Shown: piece by piece, positions 1 to 8,177 of the stretch
Numbering within the stretch: the first letter of the stretch is position 1
Layout of the letters: each line of letters opens with the position of its first letter
Assembly (NCBI RefSeq): GCF_002964605.1
Contig: NZ_PQDH01000001.1
Location: 682,001-746,000 of the forward strand
Length of the DNA: 64,000 bases
Reading direction: 5' to 3'
Origin: Vallitalea okinawensis
Lineage (GTDB): Bacteria > Bacillota > Clostridia > Lachnospirales > PQDH01
The notes under the pieces: model-generated
The model's input: only the letters and a program-made list of their open reading frames with translations
Told to the model about the DNA's origin: nothing
Database searches by the model: none
Translations under genes and position numbers: made by a program

Positions 1-1
1 A

Positions 2-271
2 GCTTTTCAACGAAAAGATCACTTCCATATCCATATTATTGATACAGGTATAGGTTTATCGAAGGATATCCTTATGGATTTAATCTCATCACTTCATGAA
101 ACCAGACAAAGTTTCCAGCACATTGGTGTTTTCAATACCTATCAACGTCTTAAATTAGTCTATGGAGAAACCTTTAATCTTAGAATCTTAAGTAAAGAAG
201 GACGTGGTACATGTATTACTTTAAAAATACCAATCCCTCATATAGGCAATAATCAACTTCATATTAACTAA
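2..271 (+). CDS. Sensor histidine kinase, C-terminal fragment (YesM/LytS type), 5' truncated by window edge
   Basis: The reading frame is open from base 2, so only the last 89 residues are visible. It begins in the HATPase_c domain: the G1/N-box-like DTGIGL is followed by GVFNTYQRLKLVYG, the helix typical of YesM/LytS-class kinases (compare GLxNVxxRLxLxYG), and then GRGTCITLKIPIP, the final beta strands. These kinases phosphorylate AraC-type response regulators and often control sugar uptake; that role is known for the family and not shown here. The response regulator may lie upstream, outside the window. A terminator follows directly. Confidence 0.8.
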   Translation, partial: AFQRKDHFHIHIIDTGIGLSKDILMDLISSLHETRQSFQHIGVFNTYQRLKLVYGETFNLRILSKEGRGTCITLKIPIPHIGNNQLHIN

Positions 272-279
272 AACAATTA

Positions 280-300
280 ACGAGCCCCTAAGGGGCTCGT
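280..300. terminator. Bidirectional Rho-independent terminator
   Basis: A 10-bp perfect stem (ACGAGCCCCT / AGGGGCTCGT) lies between the convergent histidine kinase and GNAT genes. The T-tracts on either side are poor. Confidence 0.75.
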
Positions 301-302
301 CA

Positions 303-1187
303 TTACTTTTTCACCCACCATGTTTCAGCTGGAATGGGATGAAAACCTATATTATAATAAAACTGTTGTGAAGAACCCACATAGGCTCTTTTAGCACCTA
401 ATTGCCCGCATCGCTTTACAGCTTCTAAAACTGCCGCTTTACCAAGCCCCATCTTTCTATAGTCTGGGTCAGTAGCTACAGGCTCCACAAGGGCGTAATC
501 AGTACCTTCCCTATACCACATGCCACAATAGGAAACAAATTCACCATTAGGTGCAACCACTGCTACGTTCAGTGAGAGATTAACTCCAGGTCCAGATAGA
601 CTAATTTCCCGCTCTTTAATTGCTTTCTCTGTAATGGGTGCCTCACCTTCGTGATTAAATCCTCGCCATAATACACGATTATACTTATATAAATCGTATT
701 CATCTTTTAAACTAACTACTTTATACCCTTCTGGTAGAGTATAAGATGTGTTTTCGTCATGGATATCAATGACTGCATTAGCTTCATAATCTCTTGTGGG
801 CTTATATCCTTTTAAAGCAGCAACACGCTGAAGCTCTCGATCTTTATTGTTGATTATTACTTTAAGTTCACCTTCTTTTGCAAGGTTTTCTTCCGCATAA
901 GTCAGCATTTCTTTTTTAAGGTGACTATACTCAGGATCAACTAAGAAATAGGCAGACCCTAAATTATCCTCGTATGTAGCTACCGCAACAATCTTCCCTT
1001 CATCTTCCCAAACACCAATCTTATCTAAAGATTCTTTATCTTGAAAACTAAGTGAAAAAGCCCATTCCCATCGCCCCCATAAGAAGCCATAGGAAACTTG
1101 CTCCTCTTCGTTAATCCGAAGAATAAACTCTTTTACTCTATTATAATCCTCTGTAAAACCTGGTTCACTTGTATAATGTCTCATCAT
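303..1187 (-). CDS. GNAT family N-acetyltransferase (two-domain)
   Basis: The 294-aa protein is a likely cytoplasmic acetyl-CoA-dependent N-acyltransferase. The C-terminal half has the GNAT acetyl-CoA-binding motif A, DPDYRKMGLGKAAVLEAVKRC (residues about 240-260), followed by YVGSSQQFYYNIGFHPI, the typical last strand. The N-terminal ~150 residues resemble a second, degenerate GNAT fold (YFLVDPEYSHLKKEML). The substrate is unknown. The gene has a good SD (AGGAGGAG) before an ATG-ATG pair, so the start could be either codon. It is monocistronic, convergent with the upstream kinase. Confidence 0.75.
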   Translation of the reverse strand: MMRHYTSEPGFTEDYNRVKEFILRINEEEQVSYGFLWGRWEWAFSLSFQDKESLDKIGVWEDEGKIVAVATYEDNLGSAYFLVDPEYSHLKKEMLTYAEENLAKEGELKVIINNKDRELQRVAALKGYKPTRDYEANAVIDIHDENTSYTLPEGYKVVSLKDEYDLYKYNRVLWRGFNHEGEAPITEKAIKEREISLSGPGVNLSLNVAVVAPNGEFVSYCGMWYREGTDYALVEPVATDPDYRKMGLGKAAVLEAVKRCGQLGAKRAYVGSSQQFYYNIGFHPIPAETWWVKK

Positions 1188-1429
1188 ACTCCTCCTATCA
1201 CTTAAGATTCATCGTTATGCTGTAATCTATCCTACTAGTTATTTACAGTATAAAACAATTGTCTCGTAATAAATAGGAAGAGAATTTTTATAATTGTTTT
1301 AGCGTTATCCTCATAACCCTGTTGTTGGAATGATAGCTGATACAGACATGATCCAACTTAATTTATAATATAATATGATAAACCATGTAATGTTAATTGA
1401 ACTTACATGGCTTATATTCTGCTCAGAAT
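1188..1429. other. Intergenic region with one weak hairpin
   Basis: The only structure I see is an 8-bp inverted repeat (CCATGTAA / TTACATGG, 1383-1390 and 1403-1410), which may be a weak terminator for the minus-strand alpha-galactosidase. It has no long T-tract. The rest is AT-rich without a convincing gene. Confidence 0.4.
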
Positions 1430-3169
1430 CTATATAATAGTCAGCAATCCACTAGCAGGCACATAAACTTGATGTAATCCAGCCTTCCAACTAATCACTT
1501 CTTGATTAACTTCTCTTCCACAGCAATCGTAAATGGTTAGTTTTCCTTTAACATCTACTCCACAGTCAAGGTAGACTTTTTCAGTTAATTTACCATTAAC
1601 GATGACTGTCTCATCTACTAAAGCATTTAACTTAACAACATGGTCAGCATATACACCAATAATATGTTTTTCATTATCCCTAGCTTCTACTACTGGATAC
1701 TGTTGTTCTGGATGATGAGGCATCAACTCACCATCAAGTAAAACATCTTGGTATTTATTGTAGAAATCTAACCAGAAAGCAACCATCTTACGATGTTCAT
1801 CTTTTAACTTCTCAAGCTTCATAGATATTTGAGGAACTCCAAAGATAATATTATTTATCTGTAAAGCCGCACTTTCAACATGATCCTCTTCATTCCACAT
1901 AATCATATCTGCATGTGCTACTGTATTGCCACTAATTAACCGAATATCACAGATACCAGAACGATTGGTTGCAAAATCTGCAGGACAATCTCCTACTCTA
2001 AAGATATTACCATACTTACGCATAAGTGGACCTATGTACTTTTGACGAAATTCAATCATTATATCTGGTTTAATAGCTTTTAATCGCTTCATCACATCTG
2101 ACAAAAGTCGATCTACCGCCTCATCTACAGAAATGTAATCCATTAGCTCATTATAAGCTGGCATGTTCTCACGGTCAACAAGACCAAAGCGATCAACAAA
2201 ATCCAATTTAAAGCCATCTAGATCCCATTCTTGGAGTGCTTTCTCATAAATATTAATGAGATATTCTCTTACATCAGGGAATCTAGGATCTAAAGTAGCT
2301 GAACTGTTTCGCTCAGTCAGAAATAATACCTTATCTTTAAAACGATTCCATATGTTTGACTTTACACCAATATAAGGAACGCTATACCAAAGTAAATACT
2401 TCATCCCCATGGCATGTACACGTTCCACATGAGCTTTCATATCCGGGAATTTTTCCACACAAACTTCCCAGTCGCCAGTATAAGCATAACCTCTTTGATT
2501 ATCAGAAGTTTGCCAGCCATCATCTACTATAACTGCTTCACAGCCCATAGACTTAGCTAATTGACATTGTACCTCAATCTCTTCATCAGTCATCTTCTGA
2601 TGGAAACTATACCAAGTAGAGTACATTGGTTTCTTCGCTACCTGTGGAACCTCAGATGGTTGAAGGAGATCAAAAGATTCCCACCAGAACGATACATCTT
2701 TTAGGGCTTTGTAATAGGGAACATTTCTATTATCCAATCGTAGCTTTACTTCATAATGACGAGCTGGTTTTGTTGGTTCTGTAAAGAGTTCCGCCTTGCA
2801 GACAATACGCCCATTTTCTTCTCGAACTCCCATGGCTAATGCAACTGTATTCAAAGCATCAGATAGTGCACAAGTTAATCGATTTTCACCAGATGCATTG
2901 TAATAGATAGCAACTGGTGCCGAAATAGTAGCTTTAGATAATAGTCCCTTATGATAATCAGCTCTTAGCTTTCTTGTCGTCCCATTTAGTGGGAACCAAT
3001 AATAATGAGCATCGATTAAAGGATAATCCCAACTCATAACGACAGGGGCAAATTCTGTTAACTCTTCTTGTTCTAAAGTTATTTTATACTCCAAAAGTCC
3101 TTCTTCTAATTGAAACTTTTCATAGGTTACTTTTATTTGTTCATGGTGTTTAAAACGTAATTCAAACAT
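1430..3169 (-). CDS. Alpha-galactosidase-like glycoside hydrolase, GH36/clan GH-D
   Basis: This protein probably releases terminal alpha-galactose from oligosaccharides. The central TIM barrel shows VIVDDGWQT (about residues 214-221) and DGFKLDF, whose Asp (about 323) is the expected nucleophile, then FRVGDCPADFATNR (about 390-403), which carries the expected acid/base Asp. An N-terminal beta-sandwich and a C-terminal beta domain flank the barrel. No signal peptide is seen, so it is probably cytoplasmic and acts on imported sugar. I chose the second ATG: AAGGAG (3179-3184) abuts the first ATG at 3178 but lies 9 nt from 3169. No transporter is adjacent. A tandem 21-bp repeat lies upstream. Confidence 0.8.
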   Translation of the reverse strand: MFELRFKHHEQIKVTYEKFQLEEGLLEYKITLEQEELTEFAPVVMSWDYPLIDAHYYWFPLNGTTRKLRADYHKGLLSKATISAPVAIYYNASGENRLTCALSDALNTVALAMGVREENGRIVCKAELFTEPTKPARHYEVKLRLDNRNVPYYKALKDVSFWWESFDLLQPSEVPQVAKKPMYSTWYSFHQKMTDEEIEVQCQLAKSMGCEAVIVDDGWQTSDNQRGYAYTGDWEVCVEKFPDMKAHVERVHAMGMKYLLWYSVPYIGVKSNIWNRFKDKVLFLTERNSSATLDPRFPDVREYLINIYEKALQEWDLDGFKLDFVDRFGLVDRENMPAYNELMDYISVDEAVDRLLSDVMKRLKAIKPDIMIEFRQKYIGPLMRKYGNIFRVGDCPADFATNRSGICDIRLISGNTVAHADMIMWNEEDHVESAALQINNIIFGVPQISMKLEKLKDEHRKMVAFWLDFYNKYQDVLLDGELMPHHPEQQYPVVEARDNEKHIIGVYADHVVKLNALVDETVIVNGKLTEKVYLDCGVDVKGKLTIYDCCGREVNQEVISWKAGLHQVYVPASGLLTII

Positions 3170-3244
3170 GATAGTCATCTCCTTATATCATTCACTGGAT
3201 TGGTAACATCTCACTTTACTTTAATCCATTTCAGAATCCAAGAC

Positions 3245-3286
3245 CATGTCTTCATGTTTGGTATACATGTCCTCATGTTTGATATG
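3245..3286. repeat. Tandem 21-bp repeat upstream of the alpha-galactosidase gene
   Basis: Two abutting 21-bp units (3245-3265 and 3266-3286) share 17 of 21 bases and begin CATGTCYTCATGTTTG. They lie between the radA stop and the alpha-galactosidase start. Across the junction an ACATG/CATGT dyad is formed. This could be a regulator binding site; no function is shown. Confidence 0.6.
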
Positions 3287-3294
3287 AAATGTTA

Positions 3295-4662
3295 CTAAAC
3301 ATTCCACAAAATACTCAATGCATCGGAGACATTCTCAACTCCGTGTACATGTATTCCTTCAATTTTATTAAGTCCTTTTAGGTTAGCTTTTGGCACGATA
3401 ATATGTTCAAATCCCATTTTAGCGGCTTCGGTGATTCGTTTCTCAACCATCGATACAGCTCTAACCTCGCCAGTAAGACCTACCTCTCCGCAAGCTATTA
3501 ATTTATTTGAAATGGGTGTACTTCTAAAACTTGATGCTATAGCTGCAACTATGCCTAGATCTAGAGCTGGCTCCGTGGTCTTGATACCACCTGCAATGTT
3601 AACATAGCTATCGTAACTAACAAGTTGCATACCAATTTTCTTTTCAAGAACAGCCATAAGAAGTACTACTCGATTATAATCTGTTCCTGTTGCCGTTCTC
3701 CTTGGCATACCAAAATTAGTTGGACTAACTAATGCTTGCACTTCAATCAACATAGGTCTGGTACCTTCAATACTACATGTTACAACAGAGCCTGCCTCAT
3801 TTTCTGGTCTACCAGATAGCATCATTTCTGAAGGATTTGTTACTTCTACTAAACCTACATCTCTCATCTCAAAAACACCAATTTCATTAGTGGAACCAAA
3901 ACGATTTTTTACTGCTCTTAACACACGATAAGAAGCATGGCGTTCACCCTCAAAATAAAGTACTGTATCAACCATATGCTCAAGAACTCTAGGACCAGCA
4001 ATAGCACCTTCCTTCGTTACATGTCCAACAATAAAGATAGACACTCCCAATTGCTTAGCCAAACGCATGAGTATGGCAGTACCTTCTCTAACTTGACTCA
4101 CACTACCAGGTGCAGATGTAATGGATTCGCTGTAGATGGTTTGTATGGAATCGATGATAACCATGTCTGGCATCATCTCTTTAATAACAGACTCAATACT
4201 TTCAAGGGATGTTTCAGCAAAAAGCAGTAGATTATCTGTTGTAATCCCTAAACGATCACCTCTTAATTTAATCTGCGTTTCTGATTCCTCACCAGATGCA
4301 TAGAGTACCTTTTTATTTTGTCTACCGATAAACTCGCACATTTGAAGCAATAACGTGGATTTACCAATACCAGGATCTCCACCAACTAGAGTTAATCCCC
4401 CTCTAACAACGCCTCCACCCAGTACACGATCTAATTCACCGATTCCTGTTGTTACACGATTCTCTTCTTGGATCTTAATTTCATTGATCTTCGTTGGTCT
4501 ATTTCTCTTAGTTTCATTGTTTCTGCTCACTGGATTTTTGGATTTTACAACAGTTTCTTCAACAAAACTGTTCCAACTTTTACACCCTGGACATTGCCCC
4601 ATCCATTTAGGGGATTCATGCCCACATTCCTGACAGAAATATATATTCTTTGTTTTAGCCAA
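3295..4662 (-). CDS. radA: DNA repair protein RadA (Sms), branch-migration helicase
   Basis: RadA is a RecA-paralogous hexameric ATPase that drives branch migration of recombination intermediates. The sequence shows an N-terminal C4 zinc finger (C10-x2-C13, C24-x2-C27), Walker A GGDPGIGKST, the diagnostic KNRFG motif (KNRFGSTNEIG) and a C-terminal Lon-protease-like domain (LDLGIVAAIASS). I set the start at a TTG (4662) with GAGAGG 9 nt upstream. This gives 455 aa, the usual family length. The longer frame to 4743 would run through a strong terminator hairpin. In many Firmicutes radA directly follows clpC; here five genes separate them. Confidence 0.93.
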   Translation of the reverse strand: MAKTKNIYFCQECGHESPKWMGQCPGCKSWNSFVEETVVKSKNPVSRNNETKRNRPTKINEIKIQEENRVTTGIGELDRVLGGGVVRGGLTLVGGDPGIGKSTLLLQMCEFIGRQNKKVLYASGEESETQIKLRGDRLGITTDNLLLFAETSLESIESVIKEMMPDMVIIDSIQTIYSESITSAPGSVSQVREGTAILMRLAKQLGVSIFIVGHVTKEGAIAGPRVLEHMVDTVLYFEGERHASYRVLRAVKNRFGSTNEIGVFEMRDVGLVEVTNPSEMMLSGRPENEAGSVVTCSIEGTRPMLIEVQALVSPTNFGMPRRTATGTDYNRVVLLMAVLEKKIGMQLVSYDSYVNIAGGIKTTEPALDLGIVAAIASSFRSTPISNKLIACGEVGLTGEVRAVSMVEKRITEAAKMGFEHIIVPKANLKGLNKIEGIHVHGVENVSDALSILWNV

Positions 4663-4726
4663 TGAAAATTTCCTCTCTTTCGTTAAAGCTACTATTCTTA
4701 TTACCTTTATCTTAACAAATTTATAG

Positions 4727-4753
4727 AAAAAAAACCACCTCACGATTGAGGTG
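4727..4753 (-). terminator. Rho-independent terminator after SIMPL gene 1
   Basis: The stem CACCTCA/TGAGGTG has a 4-nt loop and is followed on the minus strand by eight T. It lies just upstream of the radA start and is almost identical to the terminator at 5487-5511. Confidence 0.9.
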
Positions 4754-4757
4754 ATTT

Positions 4758-5402
4758 CTATTCCTCTATGATTGTAAATTCTGCTTCAACAACTGAGTAA
4801 TTTGTTGTAAAACCTTCTGCCAATGAAGCAAACTCCTTTATGACATGCTTTTGTAGCTCTTCAATGACCTGATTTACATCAGTAATTTCAGTTACTTTCT
4901 GCGGTACCTCCTCAATTTTCACTCCTAATCTGTCTGCAACCGCTTTTGCCCTATCATAAGCATTAGAGACTGCATCCGCTAATGTTTCATTCCATAATTT
5001 TGTACTATCTTTTACCGTAAACAATACATCCTCAACCTCAACTTCTATGTTTCTTAAATTATAGAGAAATTCGCTCAGATACTCTAAATCATAGAAGGAT
5101 ATCTTAAAAATACTTGATGCTATATATCTTATGACTTCATTATTAGCATCATAAACAGGAGTTAACTCATTACTTGTATAAAAGATATCTTCGTCTTTAA
5201 TACCGTACTCGTTAAGAGTGTCCAAGAATATTTGAATAAATTGTTCATTCTCTTGCTGTGCTTTATAAGGATCTTGGGCTTCTGATATTAGATTAAAAGC
5301 TAAAATAACCATGTCTGATTTAACTGTCCTTGTTCCATACCCCTTAACACTTATTTCTTTTGCCTTCGTGACCCTTGGAACAAATCCTCGGTACATATAC
5401 AC
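4758..5402 (-). CDS. SIMPL domain (DUF541) protein, paralogue 1
   Basis: This 214-aa protein is nearly all one SIMPL/DUF541 domain. It has the family's opening strand (ISVKGYGTRTVKSDMVILAFNL), the central GIKDEDIFYTSNELTPVYDANNEVI region and the late helix AVSNAYDRAKAVADRLGVKIEEVP. SIMPL proteins are usually exported (for example BP26), but here there is no signal peptide and the N-terminus is MYMYRGFVPRV. The biochemical role is unknown. The start is a GTG with AGGAGG 7 nt upstream; an internal ATG at 5396 is possible. The gene has its own SigK-like promoter and its own terminator, so it is probably transcribed apart from paralogues 2-4. Confidence 0.85.
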   Translation of the reverse strand: MYMYRGFVPRVTKAKEISVKGYGTRTVKSDMVILAFNLISEAQDPYKAQQENEQFIQIFLDTLNEYGIKDEDIFYTSNELTPVYDANNEVIRYIASSIFKISFYDLEYLSEFLYNLRNIEVEVEDVLFTVKDSTKLWNETLADAVSNAYDRAKAVADRLGVKIEEVPQKVTEITDVNQVIEELQKHVIKEFASLAEGFTTNYSVVEAEFTIIEE

Positions 5403-5446
5403 ACCTATACCTCCTCTGAATTAAAACACTGTGCTATCTTCAGTAT

Positions 5447-5473
5447 TATTTTATGTGGAGATACTGGAAAGGT
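5447..5473 (-). promoter_or_regulatory. SigK-like promoter of SIMPL gene 1
   Basis: On the minus strand AC (5472-5473), 16 nt, then CATAAAATA (5447-5455) matches the known SigK shape AC-N16/17-CATANNNTA. The -10 ends 44 nt before the GTG start. Confidence 0.6.
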
Positions 5474-5486
5474 GTGAAATTAGTAC

Positions 5487-5511
5487 AAAAAAACACCTCA
5501 TGATTGAGGTG
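5487..5511 (-). terminator. Rho-independent terminator after SIMPL gene 2
   Basis: The stem CACCTCA/TGAGGTG is followed on the minus strand by seven T. The SIMPL2 stop codon lies inside the stem. It is nearly the same as the SIMPL1 terminator, so the duplication seems to have included the terminator. Confidence 0.9.
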
Positions 5512-6154
5512 ATTCTTCAATAATTAGAAACTTAGCTTTAACTGAAGCATATAAGGGAATAAATCCTTCATCATCCTCAGCAGCATACTTCTTATCATAT
5601 ATTCTTGGAAAAACATCACCTGGATCTGTGACTTCTATTATATCTTGAGCCGTACCATTTATCACAACATCCATTTCTTTAGCTACAGCAGATGCTCTGA
5701 TATAAGCATTGGCTACAGCTTCTTCTAGAGCTTCATTCCAGTGAAGCATGGGATCCTTCAGTGTAAAGAATGTATCCTTAACGACGATATCTTCGGATCG
5801 TATATTATATAATAATTCACTTAGAACTTGTTGGTCATAAAAAATTATTCTAAAAATCGTAGAAGATTTAAACCCAATGATATTGTCTTGTTCGTCTATG
5901 ATTGGTGTAATCTTATTAATCGATGAAAATATATCTTCACTTCTTATACCGTACTCTTTAAGAGTAGCCGTAATTCTTTCAATCAATTTATCGTTCTCTA
6001 TTTGAGCTTGAATAGGATCAGTAGCTTCTGTGATTAAATCAAATCCCACAATAACCATATCTGACTTGATAAATTTAATTCCCACACCTATAACCGTTAT
6101 TTCTTTTGCTTTATTTTCTTTCCTTACTATGTTGCGATACATCATTGGATACAT
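5498..6154 (-). CDS. SIMPL domain (DUF541) protein, paralogue 2
   Basis: The 218-aa protein is a full-length SIMPL/DUF541 domain: ITVIGVGIKFIKSDMVIVGFDL at the front, SEDIFSSINKITPIIDEQDNIIG in the middle and AVANAYIRASAVAKEMDVVI near the end. No signal peptide or membrane segment is present; the N-terminus is Met/Tyr-rich (MYPMMYRNIV), as in paralogues 1, 3 and 5. The SD AAGGAG sits correctly before the ATG. It follows paralogue 3 by 50 bp with no terminator between them, so genes 4-3-2 probably form one transcript. Confidence 0.85.
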   Translation of the reverse strand: MYPMMYRNIVRKENKAKEITVIGVGIKFIKSDMVIVGFDLITEATDPIQAQIENDKLIERITATLKEYGIRSEDIFSSINKITPIIDEQDNIIGFKSSTIFRIIFYDQQVLSELLYNIRSEDIVVKDTFFTLKDPMLHWNEALEEAVANAYIRASAVAKEMDVVINGTAQDIIEVTDPGDVFPRIYDKKYAAEDDEGFIPLYASVKAKFLIIEESPQS

Positions 6155-6204
6155 TTTTCAACTCCTTTTAGATAGCTTACTTTTCTTTTTCTGTAGAGAG
6201 TATA

Positions 6205-6852
6205 TTACTCTAATTCAAGAAATTCGGCCTCCACAGTGGCAAAAAAAGTGATAAATCCCTCCATAAACTTAGGTGTATCTTCTACATGTTGATGGGATAC
6301 ACCCATGAGTAAATCATGTACATTTGTGGTCTCAGTTATATTTTGAGGTGTATCATCAATTATAATCCCCATTTCCTCTGCTATTTTTGTTGCTTTTACT
6401 AAAGCATCGGATACCGCTAAGTCAAGTGCTTCATTATAATACTTGACAGGATCCTTAACTGTAAAAATCACTTCAGTAACTCTACCTTTAGCCCCTTTTA
6501 CATTAAACAATATTTCACTCAGTAATTGCATATCATAGAAAAGTACCCTATATATTGTGGATGCTTTGTATGTGATTATTTCATCACTTTGATCATAGCT
6601 AGGCATTAATTCATCTCTTGTATAGAAGATATCCTCCTCTTTAATACCAAATTGCTTCAATGTACTATTGGCTTCTTCTATTTGTCTGCCACTATTCTCT
6701 AATGCTTGAAAAGGATCTATGCTTTCGGTAACCATATCAAAAATCAGAACTGCCATATCTGATTTCACAATTTTGGTACCAACACCAATCACATTAATGG
6801 TCTTTTTTTTCTTTATTCTTGGTACCAGATCTCGATACATATTATAATACAT
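6205..6852 (-). CDS. SIMPL domain (DUF541) protein, paralogue 3
   Basis: The 215-aa protein is again one SIMPL domain: INVIGVGTKIVKSDMAVLIFDM, KEEDIFYTRDELMPSYDQSDEII and AVSDALVKATKIAEEMGIIIDDTP. The KSDM tetrapeptide in strand 1 is shared by paralogues 1-3, which form the closest subgroup by eye. There is no export signal. AGGAGG precedes the ATG at a normal distance. It is likely the middle gene of a 4-3-2 transcript. Confidence 0.85.
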   Translation of the reverse strand: MYYNMYRDLVPRIKKKKTINVIGVGTKIVKSDMAVLIFDMVTESIDPFQALENSGRQIEEANSTLKQFGIKEEDIFYTRDELMPSYDQSDEIITYKASTIYRVLFYDMQLLSEILFNVKGAKGRVTEVIFTVKDPVKYYNEALDLAVSDALVKATKIAEEMGIIIDDTPQNITETTNVHDLLMGVSHQHVEDTPKFMEGFITFFATVEAEFLELE

Positions 6853-6922
6853 AGGACACCTCCTTTTTGCTTTTCTTAATCTCTTTCATATATATATGAT
6901 TTTTCGTATTGTTTTAGAATGA

Positions 6923-7528
6923 TTAGTCGACAACCAGGTATTTAGCTTTTACTGTTGCATAAAAAGTAATGGTTGACTCTACTGTTTTTGGATCAAGGTT
7001 ATTATTACTTCCCGATATCCATGGTGTTTGATCATAAGCATCTGTCATCTCAGTTAATTCCTGAGCAGTTGCTTCTATGTATACTCCCAATTTATTCGCT
7101 ATGACAGACGCTTTATTATCTGCATTAGTGACTGCATTTTTGAGTGCCAAATCATAGTAATAAATTGGATCTTTAAGTGTAAAAATGATATCTTTAACAA
7201 TAACGTGTCTACCTTCTATGTTATAAAGAAATTCAGCTAATACTTGTAAGTCGTAAAACTGGATTTTAAAATTTGTCGCAGCCTTAAAGGTATCTATCAG
7301 ACCACTTTTATCATATATTGCTGCTAACTCATTTCTTGAATAATCAATATCCTTCTCTTGTATACCGAAATTGTTGAGATAATCTTTAGCAGCTTCAATC
7401 AACACCTCATTAGAATTCTTAGCTTCTAAAGGATCTTCATTATAATTTACTATATCAAACAAAAGAATCATCTTGTTAAGCTTAGCTATATTTGTTCCTG
7501 TCCCTACTACATTTATGCTTTTCCCCAT
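6923..7528 (-). CDS. SIMPL domain (DUF541) protein, paralogue 4
   Basis: At 201 aa this is the shortest and most divergent of the four tandem copies. It starts directly in the domain (MGKSINVVGTGTNIAK) without the Met/Tyr-rich leader and carries KLNKM where the others have KSDM. The rest keeps the SIMPL pattern (KDIDYSRNELAAIYDKSG; AVTNADNKASVIANKLGV). It is the first gene of the likely 4-3-2 transcript. A CATAAAATA -10 element lies 36 nt upstream, but the nearest AC is at 18 nt, so this promoter is less certain than the others. Confidence 0.83.
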   Translation of the reverse strand: MGKSINVVGTGTNIAKLNKMILLFDIVNYNEDPLEAKNSNEVLIEAAKDYLNNFGIQEKDIDYSRNELAAIYDKSGLIDTFKAATNFKIQFYDLQVLAEFLYNIEGRHVIVKDIIFTLKDPIYYYDLALKNAVTNADNKASVIANKLGVYIEATAQELTEMTDAYDQTPWISGSNNNLDPKTVESTITFYATVKAKYLVVD

Positions 7529-7564
7529 ACCATGATTCCCTCCTCAATAGGGACGCATTTTATA

Positions 7565-7593
7565 TATTTTATGAATACGCAGTGAATTTTAGT
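7565..7593 (-). promoter_or_regulatory. Possible SigK-like promoter of SIMPL gene 4
   Basis: CATAAAATA (7565-7573 on the minus strand) is an exact SigK -10. The nearest AC (7592-7593) is spaced 18 nt, one more than usual. Confidence 0.4.
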
Positions 7594-7597
7594 AATT

Positions 7598-7631
7598 AAA
7601 AAACACCATCAAGTTAAATACTTGATGGTGT
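7598..7631 (-). terminator. Rho-independent terminator
   Basis: A perfect 11-bp stem (ACACCATCAAG / CTTGATGGTGT) with a 7-nt loop is followed on the minus strand by a T-rich run. It ends the gene at 7653-8063. Confidence 0.9.
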
Positions 7632-7652
7632 TAGAATTCTTTACGTATGCAA

Positions 7653-8063
7653 TTATATTCTATCAATCTTTATTTTTTTAGGTGATAAACTTTCATTAAC
7701 ACTAAAAGTTACTTTACCAGAAAGATTGGATTTCACTTTATCTACTTGAACATCATCAATGAAAATTTTATAAGGTTGTTCAGGCTCTAACTCCACTGTA
7801 ATGCTAGAATTTTTATTACCTTCAACACTAAAGTCAACACCTGCTTCTGATAATTTGAATCCATGAACTGTTGTACCTGGAACAGATTCATAAACCAAGA
7901 TACCGTTCTTTTCTAATTTAGTGATCTCATAAAAAGTTTTTACTTTATATAAATCGCCTTCAACTTCAAAATCTTCTACTTTCTTTTTTTCATCTAATAA
8001 ATAATTTCCAAAGCTAAGAGTTCTGTCTTCTTCTACTCTAATTAATTCCTGAATAATTGACAT
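7653..8063 (-). CDS. Conserved clostridial small protein of unknown function
   Basis: The 136-aa protein has no signal peptide or membrane segment. The pattern ELIRVEEDRTLSFGNYLLDEKKKVEDFEVEGDLYKVKTF, then ITKLEKNGILVYESVPGT and an all-beta second half, matches a clostridial family that I recall being sometimes labelled endosialidase. I see no catalytic signature for that and would not adopt the name. It lies between clpC and the SIMPL array, with its own terminator. AGGAGG is 11 nt from the ATG. Confidence 0.6.
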   Translation of the reverse strand: MSIIQELIRVEEDRTLSFGNYLLDEKKKVEDFEVEGDLYKVKTFYEITKLEKNGILVYESVPGTTVHGFKLSEAGVDFSVEGNKNSSITVELEPEQPYKIFIDDVQVDKVKSNLSGKVTFSVNESLSPKKIKIDRI

Positions 8064-8177
8064 TGTGTTTATACCCTCCTACGAAATGACAATATATTAT
8101 ATATATATATACCATTATAATATATTTATCGTCACTTGACCATTAATAAATATAAAATTTTCTATGAACAACTTTAT

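Noticed and set aside
4663-4743. N-terminal extension of radA to 4743
   Set aside because: The extra 27 residues do not occur in RadA, and the DNA contains the terminator of the SIMPL1 gene. The TTG at 4662 has an SD and gives the usual length.
7900-8063. Endosialidase function for the 136-aa protein
   Set aside because: The label is used for similar proteins but no catalytic motif is visible; I kept it as unknown.
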